The notes under the pieces are model-generated. The model saw nothing but the letters and a program-made list of their open reading frames with translations, was not told the origin of the DNA and did no database searches. 64,000 bases of DNA from Rhizobium sp. Root1334. Lineage in GTDB: Bacteria > Pseudomonadota > Alphaproteobacteria > Rhizobiales > Rhizobiaceae. The number at the start of each line of letters is the position of its first letter. The stretch's first letter is position 1. The position numbers and the translations under genes are program-made. The DNA lies in NCBI RefSeq assembly GCF_001426665.1, contig NZ_LMEY01000006.1, positions 36,754 through 100,753 on the forward strand, written 5' to 3'. Positions 8,477-17,980 of this stretch are shown piece by piece.

Positions 8477-9721
8477 ATGACGTTTCCGGGCACCATAAAG
8501 AATAGAATAAGCAGCCATATTCCCTTCATTATTTTTGTTTCCCTTGTTATCGCGACATGCCTAGCTTTCCCCTTCACGGCGAAGGCAGACGCGGAATCTT
8601 ACCGGCTGGCAGGTGGCGATACCGTCTCTTTCGATTTCCTGGATGACACTGAGTTGCCGGTGACACTGACGATCGCGTCAGACGGAGACACGCAATTCCC
8701 GCTTATCGGGTCCGTGAATATTTTGGGGCTGACCGTAAACGAGGCTCTGCAAAAACTTCGAAACGAATATCGCCAGCGTCAGATGCTGACTGATCCGAAG
8801 CTCGCCCTCCATGTGTCGGCTTTCCGGCCGGTCTTCGTATTGGGCGAGGTCAAAACGCCCGGCTCCTTTCCTTTTTATCCCGGCTTGACGGTCGAACAAG
8901 CAATTGGCCTGGCTGGAGGACCGCAAACCCTGACATCAAATCCGTCAGACAGAATCCTGTTACGCGCTCGCCTGCGTGGAGAGATGGACGGCGCCGAGGT
9001 CGAGATCGTCAGCGAAGCGCTTTACGCCGCACGGCTTGTCGCCCAACTGAAGGGGTCCGACAAAATCGACCTGAAGGACGCACCGGAAATCGCACGTCCC
9101 TATCTTGAGCACGCGTCGTTGAAGGGTGCGATTGAAATCGAGGAACGAATTCTGAAAACGGATCTCATTACCACGGACTCTCAAGTCCAGATTTTGACGC
9201 AGGGGATTACGGAAACCGAGGAAGAACTCAAAATATTGGCGCAATTGGAAGAGCAGCAGAAAGAAGTGGTTGCAATGAACGAAAAGGATCTCGAACGCGT
9301 TACCGGCCTACGCAAGCGCGAGCTCAATACGGAAGCGGATTTATCGAGAACAAAAACAACAACATCCAACGAAAAATCCCGTTTGCTGGAAGTCTACGCC
9401 GGGATGTCCAACTCGAGACGTGAGCTTGGTAAACTCAAGCTCGATCTTGCGAAGCTAAAAGCAGACCGCGAGACGGATATTCTCGTGAAACTGCAGGAAA
9501 GAGAGGTCGCCATCAAGAAACTGGAAGCGGCACGCCAGACCGCCCAGGAACAGTTTTTTCTGATCGCTTCCATCGCCACGGACGAGAAAAAGCGCAATCA
9601 AATTTCATTTACCTACGAGATTCGCCGGGTTGAAGATAAAGGGCACGAAACAATCGAAGCCTCTATATCCACTGAGCTTTTACCCGGAGATGTTCTGGCA
9701 GTGTCTATTGCCGGCATGTAA
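8477..9721 (+). CDS. Polysaccharide export protein, ExoF-like, with SLBB domain and coiled coil
   Basis: 414 residues. A signal peptide covers about residues 1-36 (cleavage near TAKA/DAE). The Poly_export domain follows (YRLAGGDTVSFDFLDD, 42-57), then an SLBB segment with VFVLGEVKTPGSFPFYPG at 119-136 and an AIGLAGG turn. Residues 200-370 are rich in heptads of Glu, Lys and Leu and should form a long coiled coil. This layout and length match rhizobial ExoF, an outer-membrane-side exporter acting with the ExoP co-polymerase. There is no clear lipobox cysteine. The start ATG follows GGCGGGGGC. The ExoP-like partner is at 20.9-23.2 kb. Confidence 0.87.
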   Translation: MTFPGTIKNRISSHIPFIIFVSLVIATCLAFPFTAKADAESYRLAGGDTVSFDFLDDTELPVTLTIASDGDTQFPLIGSVNILGLTVNEALQKLRNEYRQRQMLTDPKLALHVSAFRPVFVLGEVKTPGSFPFYPGLTVEQAIGLAGGPQTLTSNPSDRILLRARLRGEMDGAEVEIVSEALYAARLVAQLKGSDKIDLKDAPEIARPYLEHASLKGAIEIEERILKTDLITTDSQVQILTQGITETEEELKILAQLEEQQKEVVAMNEKDLERVTGLRKRELNTEADLSRTKTTTSNEKSRLLEVYAGMSNSRRELGKLKLDLAKLKADRETDILVKLQEREVAIKKLEAARQTAQEQFFLIASIATDEKKRNQISFTYEIRRVEDKGHETIEASISTELLPGDVLAVSIAGM

Positions 9722-10024
9722 ACCCGTCAATTTTCTACACGCGTTTTCTTTCAGTCTTCAAATTTCCGGTTTGATTGTGGAGTGTAGCTTGCCATCCAGT
9801 CGTATAGCCGTCTCCCGTTTCGCAATTCGTGGGTTCATCCTGTCCTTTCCGTTGCGCGGATGCGCTTTGCATCGCCGCAAACCGCAGCCCCAATGGTACC
9901 GGTGGCAAGCGTTAGCTATCCTCGGAGAATTCGGTCTCAACTTCGCTCGTCTCCCGCATTTTCGCATCCCGGGCCGGCCAGCGTCTAGGGTTTGGCGCGG
10001 GACGGTTGGGATGGGGGTTGCCTG
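9722..10024. other. Intergenic region before the LmbE-like gene
   Basis: About 300 bases with no supported gene; frames on the minus strand through it are shadows. GGATGGGGG just before 10025 is the ribosome site of the next gene. Confidence 0.4.
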
Positions 10025-10708
10025 ATGAACCTCTCGCCAACCATGGGGAAAACTCTCGTCATCGCCCCTCATCCAGATGACGAGGTTTTGGGCGCCGGCG
10101 GTACAATTGCTCGTCTGGCAGCCCAGGGGAATGATGTGTATGTGGCTGTTGTAACCTGGGGAAGCCCTCCAGCCTTTTCCGCCGAAACGATGTCGAAAGT
10201 GAAGGCGGAAGCTGAGCAAGCTCATCGTATTCTCGGGGTCAAGGAAACGTTCTGGCTTGGTTTTCCCGCCGCTGCCCTGTCTGAAACCGCCCATTCGGCG
10301 CTGAACGCAAGCTTGTTCCAGCTGGTCCAATCGCTTTCGCCCCAGACGCTATTATTGCCATTCATTGGCGACATGCATCTCGATCACCAGTTAACCTTCA
10401 CCTCGTCTCTGGTTTCGGCCCGCCCGCACCAGCAAAATTTTCCGAGGTTGTTGCTAGCCTACGAAACGCTATCCGAAACCAACTGGAATGCGCCCTATCT
10501 GACGCCCAGTTTCGTTCCGAATGTCTTTATCGACATCGCTGACCACCTCGACGTGAAGATGGAGGCGATGCAGGCATTCAAGTCGCAGCTACGTCCTCCT
10601 CCACATGAGCGGTCAATAGAAACGCTGCGCGCGCTCGCAACATTGCGGGGAGCGACGGTCATGACAACGGCCGCCGAAGCCTTCGTTTTGGTACGCCATG
10701 TGATCTGA
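10025..10708 (+). CDS. LmbE/PIG-L family deacetylase
   Basis: 227 residues from the ATG at 10025, which has GGATGGGGG eight bases upstream. The PHPDDE zinc motif is at residues 15-20 and a second metal/catalytic segment GDMHLDHQ at 115-122, as in PIG-L, MshB and LmbE enzymes that remove N-acetyl groups from GlcNAc-type sugars. The protein appears cytoplasmic, with no signal peptide. It precedes a DegT sugar aminotransferase gene by 73 bases, so a role in making an amino sugar or in modifying a sugar nucleotide is likely. The precise substrate is unknown. Confidence 0.86.
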   Translation: MNLSPTMGKTLVIAPHPDDEVLGAGGTIARLAAQGNDVYVAVVTWGSPPAFSAETMSKVKAEAEQAHRILGVKETFWLGFPAAALSETAHSALNASLFQLVQSLSPQTLLLPFIGDMHLDHQLTFTSSLVSARPHQQNFPRLLLAYETLSETNWNAPYLTPSFVPNVFIDIADHLDVKMEAMQAFKSQLRPPPHERSIETLRALATLRGATVMTTAAEAFVLVRHVI

Positions 10709-10781
10709 TCCAGATACTTTACCGTAGGCTGGACCTGGCCAGCCCATATTGCTCATATCTGCAACGCAAAGGAAGAGAGCG

Positions 10782-11999
10782 ATGGCACGTTGGCCGGTCT
10801 ACGACCAAGAGCAAATTGAAAACGTAGTCTCTGTGTTGAAATCCGGAGAGGTCAACGCCTGGACCGGGCCATATGTCCGGCAGTTCGAGGAAGCCTATGC
10901 CGACTTTCTCGGCCTACGGCACGCCATTGCGCTCGCCAACGGAACCGTTGCTCTCGAACTTGCATTGTTTGCGCTGGGTCTTCGCCAGGGGGACGAGGTC
11001 ATCGTGACGCCCCGCAGCTTTATGGCATCCGCCGCCTGCGTTCCTTTTTGCGGAGGTGTCCCGATTTTTGCCGACATCGATCCCGACAGCCAGAATCTGA
11101 CGGCTGGGACGATCGCCGCTCAGATAACTCCCCGGACGCGCGGGATCATTGTGGTTCATCTCGCCGGCTGGCCCTGTGACATGCAGGGCATCATGGCTCT
11201 CGCCCGCGAAAATGGACTTTGGGTGATTGAGGACTGCGCCCAGGCCCATGGTGCCGAAATCCACGGCCAGCCGGTCGGACGCTTTGGCGATATAGCGGCC
11301 TTTTCGTTCTGCCAGGACAAGATTATCACGACCGGTGGCGAAGGCGGACTGATCGCCATGAACGACGACACGCTTTGGCAGAAAGCATGGAGCCGAAAGG
11401 ATCACGGAAAATCCTACGACACCGTTTTTCACAAAGCCCATCCGCCCGGCTTTCGCTGGTTGCACGAATCCATTGGAACGAATTGGCGTATGACATCCAT
11501 CCAAGCCGTTCTTGGACTAACCCAACTCAAACGGCTGACGGAGTGGCAGGCGAAAAGGGCACGCAACGCAGCGATACTGCAGGCGGCAACCGCCGATCTC
11601 GAAGCCCTGCGGACACCGCAGCCACCGAGCGGGTTTCGACATGCCTATTATCGGTTCTACACATTTGTTCGAAGAGGCGAGCTGAAACCCGGTTACGATC
11701 GGGACAGGATTGTTGCGGAAGTGAACGCTGCGGGCGTGCCGTGTTTTTCAGGAAGCTGTTCAGAGATATATCTGGAAAAGGCGTTCACGGACATGAAGCA
11801 TGGCCCCAGCCGACGGTTACCGGTCGCTCAGGAACTGGGCGACACGAGCGTAGCATTGCTGGTGGACCCTGCCATTGACGAACAGACAATGCTCGAGACC
11901 GCCCGCGTCTTGCGCCGGATTATCCTCTCGGCCAGCCGCTCCTCCGCCAGGGAGATGGATACAGCAAGCTTCCCTCAGGGTGACCGCTACGTATCCTGA
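10782..11999 (+). CDS. DegT/DnrJ/EryC1/StrS sugar aminotransferase
   Basis: 405 residues from the ATG at 10782, with GGAAGAG upstream; a frame from 10749 would add eleven residues. It shows the SGEVNAWTGPYVRQFEE opening, the GTVALELAL cofactor-phosphate segment, the VIEDCAQAHGA segment with Asp151 contacting the PLP ring, and the SFCQDKIITTGGEGG segment with Lys180 as the Schiff-base lysine. These PLP enzymes transfer an amino group from glutamate to a nucleotide-linked keto sugar. The WbpM-like dehydratase at 24.7-27.0 kb could supply the 4-keto substrate. The C-terminus converges on a glycosyltransferase gene. Confidence 0.92.
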   Translation: MARWPVYDQEQIENVVSVLKSGEVNAWTGPYVRQFEEAYADFLGLRHAIALANGTVALELALFALGLRQGDEVIVTPRSFMASAACVPFCGGVPIFADIDPDSQNLTAGTIAAQITPRTRGIIVVHLAGWPCDMQGIMALARENGLWVIEDCAQAHGAEIHGQPVGRFGDIAAFSFCQDKIITTGGEGGLIAMNDDTLWQKAWSRKDHGKSYDTVFHKAHPPGFRWLHESIGTNWRMTSIQAVLGLTQLKRLTEWQAKRARNAAILQAATADLEALRTPQPPSGFRHAYYRFYTFVRRGELKPGYDRDRIVAEVNAAGVPCFSGSCSEIYLEKAFTDMKHGPSRRLPVAQELGDTSVALLVDPAIDEQTMLETARVLRRIILSASRSSAREMDTASFPQGDRYVS

Positions 12000-12091
12000 C
12001 AAGCTGCATCGCCCAAGACCGTTGGCGCGGTTCCAATCGTTTTCTTTGTAAGTTCGCGCGTGGCGGCTTCAGGAATAACGCGGACAGAATG

Positions 12092-13246
12092 TTACACTTT
12101 TTGTCCTTGCCGATCGACGGCTGACAACAGAACGCCATCCCACTCAGCGAGAATGCGCTCCGGCAAATATTTTCTGGCACTCAGCGCAGCCTTGGCGCCC
12201 ATGGTTTCGCGCTGTATTTGATCTCCAAGCATCGCATCAAGGGCCAGCGCGAGAGCATCGACATTTTCGCAAGGCACAAGAATTCCATCGTCTCCATTGG
12301 TTATCATCGTACCTGGCCCCCATTCGCATTCAAATGACACGACAGGGAGTTCGACTGCCATTGCCTCAAGCAGCACGATGCCCCAACCTTCATACCGGGA
12401 AGACAGGACGAAGACATCAGCCGTCTCAACCCACAGACCCGGCCGCGCTGTTACCCCCGGCATTTCGACGCGCGCTTGCAGCCCAAGCGCATCGCGTTGG
12501 GCCTCAAGCGATTTGCGGTCATCTCCCTCGCCCCAAATGACAAGCTTCCAATCGGGGTGTTTTGGCGCAACCAACGCAAACGCTTTAAGGAGGAGATCGA
12601 ATCCCTTTTGATGCGTCAGGCGACCGACTGCGGTCAGGGTATTGTTTTTCCGCCTGTTGACCCAGTCTGGCGGCAAATCTACAGCATTTGCGATTACCCA
12701 ACCTCTGCGGCGCATCGCTGGTGGAAAGTAATCGAGAGCACCTTGGGTCATGGTCACGAGGCCGAAAGCGCGCGGATACAAACGCGATTGAAGCCATTTC
12801 CAGATCTTGCCAAAGGGTTGGACTGCCGGGTTGTTGCGTTCCGATACGACGACCGGAGCCGGCATGCCCAGGCAGGCAAGCAGTGTCATGACATTTGTTC
12901 GCGTGAGAAAACTCAGGACAAAATCCGGGCGGGAGCGCTGGAGCGCTGAACGCAGGCGCAAAATGCGAAGACCGACGGCGGCAGCCGATCCCAATTTCGA
13001 CATCCTGCCGGGAGGAACTCCGAGCCTCACAATCGATATAGCGGGGTGAAGCGGATAATAGGAGATGGCATCCGGCAGCTCGAAAGTAATGATCGTTACC
13101 GTGTGTCCCAAGGCCTTCCAGTGATTGGCAACCAGGTTGACCACATGTTCCGTGCCTCCCGCCGACAATCCCGGCACAACAATCGTTACTCGCAATCCCC
13201 CTGGACTAACCTTTTCAAACCGCAAGACATTTTGGCGTTCGTTCAT
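12092..13246 (-). CDS. GT4 family glycosyltransferase (1)
   Basis: 384 residues from the ATG at 13246. A longer frame reaches 13351 but would overlap the upstream lyase gene, so I prefer the shorter form. The Gly-rich N-terminal VPGLSAGGTEHVVN segment binds the acceptor side, and the C-terminal half has VGRLTHQKGFDLLLKAF, SSRYEGWGIVLLEAMAVELP and a GDDGILVP motif, a standard GT-B fold with the retaining EX7E-type donor site. It would add a sugar to the growing lipid-linked repeat unit on the cytoplasmic face of the membrane. Donor and linkage are not predictable. Confidence 0.9.
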   Translation of the reverse strand: MNERQNVLRFEKVSPGGLRVTIVVPGLSAGGTEHVVNLVANHWKALGHTVTIITFELPDAISYYPLHPAISIVRLGVPPGRMSKLGSAAAVGLRILRLRSALQRSRPDFVLSFLTRTNVMTLLACLGMPAPVVVSERNNPAVQPFGKIWKWLQSRLYPRAFGLVTMTQGALDYFPPAMRRRGWVIANAVDLPPDWVNRRKNNTLTAVGRLTHQKGFDLLLKAFALVAPKHPDWKLVIWGEGDDRKSLEAQRDALGLQARVEMPGVTARPGLWVETADVFVLSSRYEGWGIVLLEAMAVELPVVSFECEWGPGTMITNGDDGILVPCENVDALALALDAMLGDQIQRETMGAKAALSARKYLPERILAEWDGVLLSAVDRQGQKV

Positions 13247-13277
13247 GACGGCAACTCGCTCTGCGGCCGGAATGCGT

Positions 13278-14726
13278 TCATTGAGGATACCGGCCGGCGA
13301 TGCGCTCCTCCGAAAGCCATTGCATGAATTCGTCGAAATGGGACCATTCACCCTCTTCTTTCATCGACCATGCGTCATTGATCCCGACCTTTGCACCCAA
13401 TTCCGCTTCTATGGAGTCTGCGATCCCGTCATGGTCGTCATCCACATAGGCAGTCCCCGGCTCCACCGGAGGCAGCACCCCGGATTTATTGACCATCCGG
13501 CCCCGGCCACCCTGACCCTCAGGCCCCATATCGGTTATCCAATCACTATCGAGCCTGTCGCGCGGGAAAGCGCCGGCGTGAGTGCGGATTTCTTCATAGG
13601 CGGCTGGCGCCGAAAGAATCTTGTCCACGGACAGCGGGCATGGCGGCGTTGACACGATGTAGGGCTCGGTTTCCGGTGCGATCATGACGATAGATTTGGA
13701 CTTCGGAGCCCAGGACACGTTGCCCGCCTGATAAATCTGCGGGTTCTCCGCCTTGTCTGTCTCCTTTGAATGAATGGCGTAGGTCGTATCCTCTGTACTT
13801 GGGCCTGCTTTGAAATAGTTCCCCACATAGGAAATCGGGGTGCCGCCCGGAAACTGCGAAAACACCTCTCCCCATTCTGATTTTGCGTTGAAAAAGACGT
13901 TGTTTATAATTTCGATGCAGGACTTGCCGTAATGGTTGTTGTCCGGGTTCCGATCACGGTTGGATAGGCACAGATTCTTCAAAAAAGTTATGTTTTGCGG
14001 CATATGCGGGTCGGAGCCCAGCAATGTGCATTTGCTGTGCTTATTCAGCCCCTCTGCAAAAATCGAATTCGCGATCGTCAGATCGGTGGTGTCAGAATGC
14101 GCGTTGATGTTTTCGTCCGTGGCCCATGCGCCGGACACGTGATCGACATAGACCCGAGCGCTGTTCTCGACAGTCAACGCATCGACATTCTTGACGGAGT
14201 TTGGCAACTGGGGGCGTATTTTCAGATGCCGGATGACGACATCATGTGCGTTTTTCACGATAAGCGGAGTGTTCCATTTCTTCGCATCTGGCTCCTCAAT
14301 CGTCAGCACAATGCCGCCGCCAGGCGCCGTTTGACCGAGAATGGAGAGGAAGGAGCCTTCTTCTTGCACGAGCAGCGTGGACTTCAGGCGGATGACACCG
14401 GAAACGCGGAAAATACAATTGCGCGGACCTTCCGCATCCACACAGGCGCGCAAACTGCCTGGTCCAGCGTCCTCAAGGTTTGTAACCTCGATGATAGCGC
14501 CACCTCGTCCGCCCTGCGCTGTCCGCCCATATCCTTCTGCGCCTGGAAATGCGTATTGAAGTTCTTGGTTCTTGGCTTCAACGCCGGTTGCCATCCATAG
14601 CTGGAAAGCCAAAAACATCAGCAGGCCGACAAGTATTCGTGGAACTGTCGCACCGGATGACGAAAACGCCCAAAATTGCGCTCTGCATGGCCGCAACGCA
14701 ACGATCCGCGAACCAATCCGCCTCAT
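13278..14726 (-). CDS. Secreted pectate-lyase-like protein with C-terminal calcium loop
   Basis: About 482 residues. A hydrophobic segment (ILVGLLMFLAFQLWMATGVEA) ending near residue 52 looks like a signal peptide. Mature residues begin with FPGAEGYGRTAQGGRGG, a hallmark of the PL1/pectate-lyase-like right-handed beta-helix, followed by repeated short strands and DHVSGAWATDENIN in the catalytic region. Near the C-terminus YVDDDHDGIADSIEAELG is a DxDxDGxxDxxE calcium loop of dockerin/thrombospondin type. It probably cleaves an acidic polysaccharide outside the cytoplasm, perhaps the polymer made here. The annotated ATG at 14726 abuts GGAGG with no spacer, so the true start may lie slightly downstream. 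Confidence 0.82.
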   Translation of the reverse strand: MRRIGSRIVALRPCRAQFWAFSSSGATVPRILVGLLMFLAFQLWMATGVEAKNQELQYAFPGAEGYGRTAQGGRGGAIIEVTNLEDAGPGSLRACVDAEGPRNCIFRVSGVIRLKSTLLVQEEGSFLSILGQTAPGGGIVLTIEEPDAKKWNTPLIVKNAHDVVIRHLKIRPQLPNSVKNVDALTVENSARVYVDHVSGAWATDENINAHSDTTDLTIANSIFAEGLNKHSKCTLLGSDPHMPQNITFLKNLCLSNRDRNPDNNHYGKSCIEIINNVFFNAKSEWGEVFSQFPGGTPISYVGNYFKAGPSTEDTTYAIHSKETDKAENPQIYQAGNVSWAPKSKSIVMIAPETEPYIVSTPPCPLSVDKILSAPAAYEEIRTHAGAFPRDRLDSDWITDMGPEGQGGRGRMVNKSGVLPPVEPGTAYVDDDHDGIADSIEAELGAKVGINDAWSMKEEGEWSHFDEFMQWLSEERIAGRYPQ

Positions 14727-14972
14727 CCTCCACAGCCCTCCGCCGCTCTACTATTTTTCCCAATATAGAAGTTTCACCTAGCGGCCGCCGCCTCTGAAGC
14801 GACCTAAAAATCCTATCGCTAGCGCAACAAAATGCTCCCTTTTTTCATCAGAATCAATCTGATCTGCGCAGGGCGGTATCATCCAAAGAGATGACATTAT
14901 TCTCTCGACTGGCAATGTCTTTAAATACTATGATCTTGTGCATTGGATGATACGTGGTGGAGATTAGACTGC
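14727..14972. promoter_or_regulatory. Divergent region with a short palindrome
   Basis: Between the lyase gene and the next glycosyltransferase gene. ATCAGA and TCTGAT (14847-14863) form an inverted repeat with a five-base spacer, a possible operator. No promoter boxes could be assigned with confidence. Confidence 0.3.
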
Positions 14973-16157
14973 GTGGAAACAAAACCAATAGTCGTTGCAT
15001 TTCCATTTGCGGGCGGCGATTTCGGTGGGAGCGACATTTCCGCTGTACACCTTATTTTGGCTCTCGACAGAACCAAAGTACAACCGATTATTATGCTGCA
15101 TAGCGACAAAGGGGACTTTTCAAAGTACCTGAACGGAAAAAACGTCAGCTATGTCCGCATTGATGATGCTGATGTTTTGAGGCCGCGCCACGGAAACAGT
15201 GTTCAGCGGATGGCAATAGCGGCTGCAAAATACCCATGGACTATGCTGAAGCTTCTGCGCTTTCTGCGTCAGCATAAAATTGACATCGTACACACCAACA
15301 ACGGTTTGGTTCACACAACGTGGGCGCTTCCGACGGTTCTGTCTGGAGCAAAGCTTCTTTGGCACCACCGGGGTGATCCGACGGCCAAGGGTGTCAACAT
15401 GCTTGCGCCTCTGCTGGCAAGCCATGTTGTAACAGTCTCCAAATTTGCGCAGCCGTCCGCACCTCTGATTTCTCTAAAAAACCGCATGTCTGTGATCCAC
15501 AGTCCTTTTGACCACCCAACTGCCCTGCCCGATCGCGATGAGTGCCGCCTTGCAGTCGCGCGCGAACTCGGGCTGCGTGAAGACACGCGGTTTGTCGGAT
15601 ATTTCGGCGCTCTCATAGACAGGAAAAGGCCGGTCCGGTTCGTGGAGGCCGTTCATGCCTTTCACATGCAAAATCCGGATTTTCCAATCGCCGGCTTGCT
15701 TTTCGGTCCGCCCGAGCAATATGGCATTCGCTTGGACGGTGAGGTGATGGCGGCGGCTGAAAAACTGGGCATTGCCGACCGTATCCACCTGATGGGCTTT
15801 CGTCTGCCAGTCGCCCCCTACATGTGCTCTGTCGATATCCTGCTGGTTCCGGCTGTGAATGAACCATTCGGCAGAACGTTGATCGAGGCGATGCTGCTTG
15901 GAACTCCGGTCATAGCGACCGACCACGGAGGCAATCCGGAAGCGATCGATCACGGCCGGACGGGCTTTTTGGTTCCGCCCGAAAATCCGCCCGCTTTTGT
16001 CGAGCCGATGAATATCCTCCTCAAAAACCCGGCGGAATGGCGACGGATAAGCGAGACCGCGCGAAGCTCGGCCCTCGCTGGTTACAGCGTCGGCCGCCAC
16101 GTTGAATCGGTCATGGAGATCTATGAGAGGCTTACCGGTAAAACCACATCGATCTAA
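14973..16157 (+). CDS. GT4 family glycosyltransferase (2)
   Basis: About 394 residues. I chose the GTG at 14973 because GGTGGAG lies about a dozen bases upstream; a TTG at 14943 is also in frame. The N-terminal FPFAGGDFGGSDISAVHL loop and the C-terminal PVNEPFGRTLIEAMLLGTP donor-binding segment, followed by GRTGFLVPP, identify a GT-B retaining transferase. It lies 62 bases upstream of a sulfotransferase gene on the same strand, and the two may be co-transcribed. Its sugar specificity is unknown. Confidence 0.9.
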   Translation: METKPIVVAFPFAGGDFGGSDISAVHLILALDRTKVQPIIMLHSDKGDFSKYLNGKNVSYVRIDDADVLRPRHGNSVQRMAIAAAKYPWTMLKLLRFLRQHKIDIVHTNNGLVHTTWALPTVLSGAKLLWHHRGDPTAKGVNMLAPLLASHVVTVSKFAQPSAPLISLKNRMSVIHSPFDHPTALPDRDECRLAVARELGLREDTRFVGYFGALIDRKRPVRFVEAVHAFHMQNPDFPIAGLLFGPPEQYGIRLDGEVMAAAEKLGIADRIHLMGFRLPVAPYMCSVDILLVPAVNEPFGRTLIEAMLLGTPVIATDHGGNPEAIDHGRTGFLVPPENPPAFVEPMNILLKNPAEWRRISETARSSALAGYSVGRHVESVMEIYERLTGKTTSI

Positions 16158-16219
16158 TCCATTCGAGTGCAGGCGGAACAGAACAGAGCTTATTTTTCCA
16201 ATGCGTGGAAGGAGTTGCT

Positions 16220-17080
16220 ATGCGGATTGAAGACATTCATTTTCTGATCATTGGCGCAACTAAAAGTGCGACGACTTGGCTTCAACAGTCCCTTCAACAG
16301 GATACTGCCGTTTGCATGCCGGATCCTGAACTCCATTATTTCAGCAGGAACTACGACAAGGGAGATGAATGGTATCTTTCGCAGTTCGGCAGCGCTGAAG
16401 ATCGCCGCTTTATCGGAGAGAAGTCAAATTCTTACATGGACACTCCCGGCGTTGCAGCACGGATCAAGCAAGCCATACCGGATGTTCTGCTGATCGCTCA
16501 GCTTCGCAATCCTGTTGACCGCGCATATTCTGACTACTGCATGTTGTATCGCCGCGGTGAAGTCGGGCGGGACGTGGCGCAGTATCTTGACCCACGCCGC
16601 GCGACTGGTGGCCGGTTCCTCAACGGAGGTCTCTATCACCAGCAATTGCTGCCTTATCTCGACCTGTTTCCAACCCAGCAGTTGCAGGTATTGTTGTACG
16701 AAAATATCCGCACCGATCCTCAAAGACAGCTTGATACCGTGCGTAGTTTCCTGAAGCTGGAGTCGGAGTTGCGCATCCCGCCGGTAACAAAGAAGGTCAA
16801 GGATAAGACCGATCCAATCGTCTCTCCCGGCCTGCGTCAGATCCTCAAACCGCTGAAGCCCGTTCTCGCCCCATTCCGTAACAACTTCGTTGTGCAGGGG
16901 GTGAGATCGATGATCGCGCAAGAGACGAAGTACAGTCCACTGGAGCCCGATCTCTGCGCCCGCATGGTTGAATTTTATGCGCCGGAAGCAGAAAGGCTCG
17001 GCAAGCTGATCAACAAAGATCTCTCCGAGTGGCTATCCCGCGTTTCGGCGATGAAGGCACAGTTGCGTCCAGCATCCTGA
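16220..17080 (+). CDS. PAPS-dependent sulfotransferase (1)
   Basis: 286 residues from the ATG at 16220, which has GAAGGAG with good spacing. IIGATKSATTWL (residues 10-21) is the 5'-phosphosulfate loop and RNPVDRAYSDY (96-106) the 3'-phosphate-binding motif of the sulfotransferase fold. It transfers sulfate from PAPS to an acceptor, most likely a sugar hydroxyl or amine of the polysaccharide made here. PAPS can be made by the neighbouring cysD-cysNC genes, and cysQ, which clears the product PAP, is the very next gene on the other strand. The acceptor is inferred from context. Confidence 0.9.
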   Translation: MRIEDIHFLIIGATKSATTWLQQSLQQDTAVCMPDPELHYFSRNYDKGDEWYLSQFGSAEDRRFIGEKSNSYMDTPGVAARIKQAIPDVLLIAQLRNPVDRAYSDYCMLYRRGEVGRDVAQYLDPRRATGGRFLNGGLYHQQLLPYLDLFPTQQLQVLLYENIRTDPQRQLDTVRSFLKLESELRIPPVTKKVKDKTDPIVSPGLRQILKPLKPVLAPFRNNFVVQGVRSMIAQETKYSPLEPDLCARMVEFYAPEAERLGKLINKDLSEWLSRVSAMKAQLRPAS

Positions 17081-17122
17081 GCAGCAGCGTCTTGACCGGG
17101 GCCGGCGCTCAGCGGTTTTCGC

Positions 17123-17902
17123 TTACCGGTCTGCCCCCCATGCGATGAAATGAGGATTGGCGAAATCGCAGTCAGACGCCTGGCGTCTCTTTCCATAAGT
17201 GAGCGGCGCACCGTCCAGCAAGGATGTGCGCCCGCCGGCAGCACGCAAAACGGCGTCGCCGGCGGCCGTATCCCATTCCATCGTCCTGCCATATCGAGGG
17301 TAGACGTCCGCACCTCCCTCGGCCAGCAGGCAAAACTTCAAAGACGATCCAACAGAGAGGCAGGATGTAATGCTGTTCACGCGCAGGAACTCCTCGGTCT
17401 GCGCGTTGCTGTGGGACCGGCTTGCGACGGCAGTCAAGCTCCCGCCCTTCGCGCGGCAGCGGATATCGCCGCGATCGCAAACCTCGCCGTCTGCCGCGAC
17501 CATAAATTTTGAGGCCCGGCCTTTGTAAGCAGCGTAGCCGGTATGTCTTGCCGGGGCGTAGACGACACCGACGACGGGTATGCCGTTCTCGATCAGTGCG
17601 ATGTTCACCGTGTAGTCAGCGCTTTGGTTGATGTATTCCTTGGTTCCATCCAGGGGATCGACAAGAAAGAAAGCATGCCCATCAAATTGGGGGATATGGC
17701 CTTGCGCCATTGCCTCTTCCGCAACGACCGGAACACCGGGAAATGCGCGCAACAAGGCATTGAGGATGACCGCTTCGGCCATATGATCGGCAATCGTCAC
17801 GGGGGATTGATCGCTCTTGATCGTTGTGCCGGTGCATGACGGGCTGACGCTCAATATCGCTCTTCCCGCCTCCACCGCAGCACGTTCCAGCACATCCAAC
17901 AT
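17123..17902 (-). CDS. cysQ: 3'(2'),5'-bisphosphate nucleotidase CysQ
   Basis: 259 residues from the ATG at 17902, preceded by AGGGGG; a longer frame from 17974 lacks a ribosome site. The inositol-monophosphatase-like metal site is clear: EE at residues 62-63, DPLDGTKEY at 82-90 and a later EWDTAAGDAVL. It hydrolyses PAP, the by-product of sulfotransfer, to AMP and so relieves inhibition of sulfotransferases. It lies 78 bases downstream of cysNC on the same strand. Together with cysD and cysNC it makes a compact sulfate-activation set next to a sulfotransferase. Confidence 0.92.
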   Translation of the reverse strand: MLDVLERAAVEAGRAILSVSPSCTGTTIKSDQSPVTIADHMAEAVILNALLRAFPGVPVVAEEAMAQGHIPQFDGHAFFLVDPLDGTKEYINQSADYTVNIALIENGIPVVGVVYAPARHTGYAAYKGRASKFMVAADGEVCDRGDIRCRAKGGSLTAVASRSHSNAQTEEFLRVNSITSCLSVGSSLKFCLLAEGGADVYPRYGRTMEWDTAAGDAVLRAAGGRTSLLDGAPLTYGKRRQASDCDFANPHFIAWGADR

Positions 17903-17980
17903 CACACCCCCTGTGCAAACTTCGTTCGCGTATAAACTCGCTTTGCATTCCCGCCTGTGGTCAGCACTCAGCAACAGCTG

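Noticed and set aside
9758..10330. A 190-residue minus-strand frame over the LmbE-like gene
   Set aside because: It overlaps a clear enzyme gene on the other strand and has no domain.
13247..13351. N-terminal extension of glycosyltransferase 1
   Set aside because: It would overlap the upstream lyase gene and adds residues not typical of the family; the internal ATG fits better.
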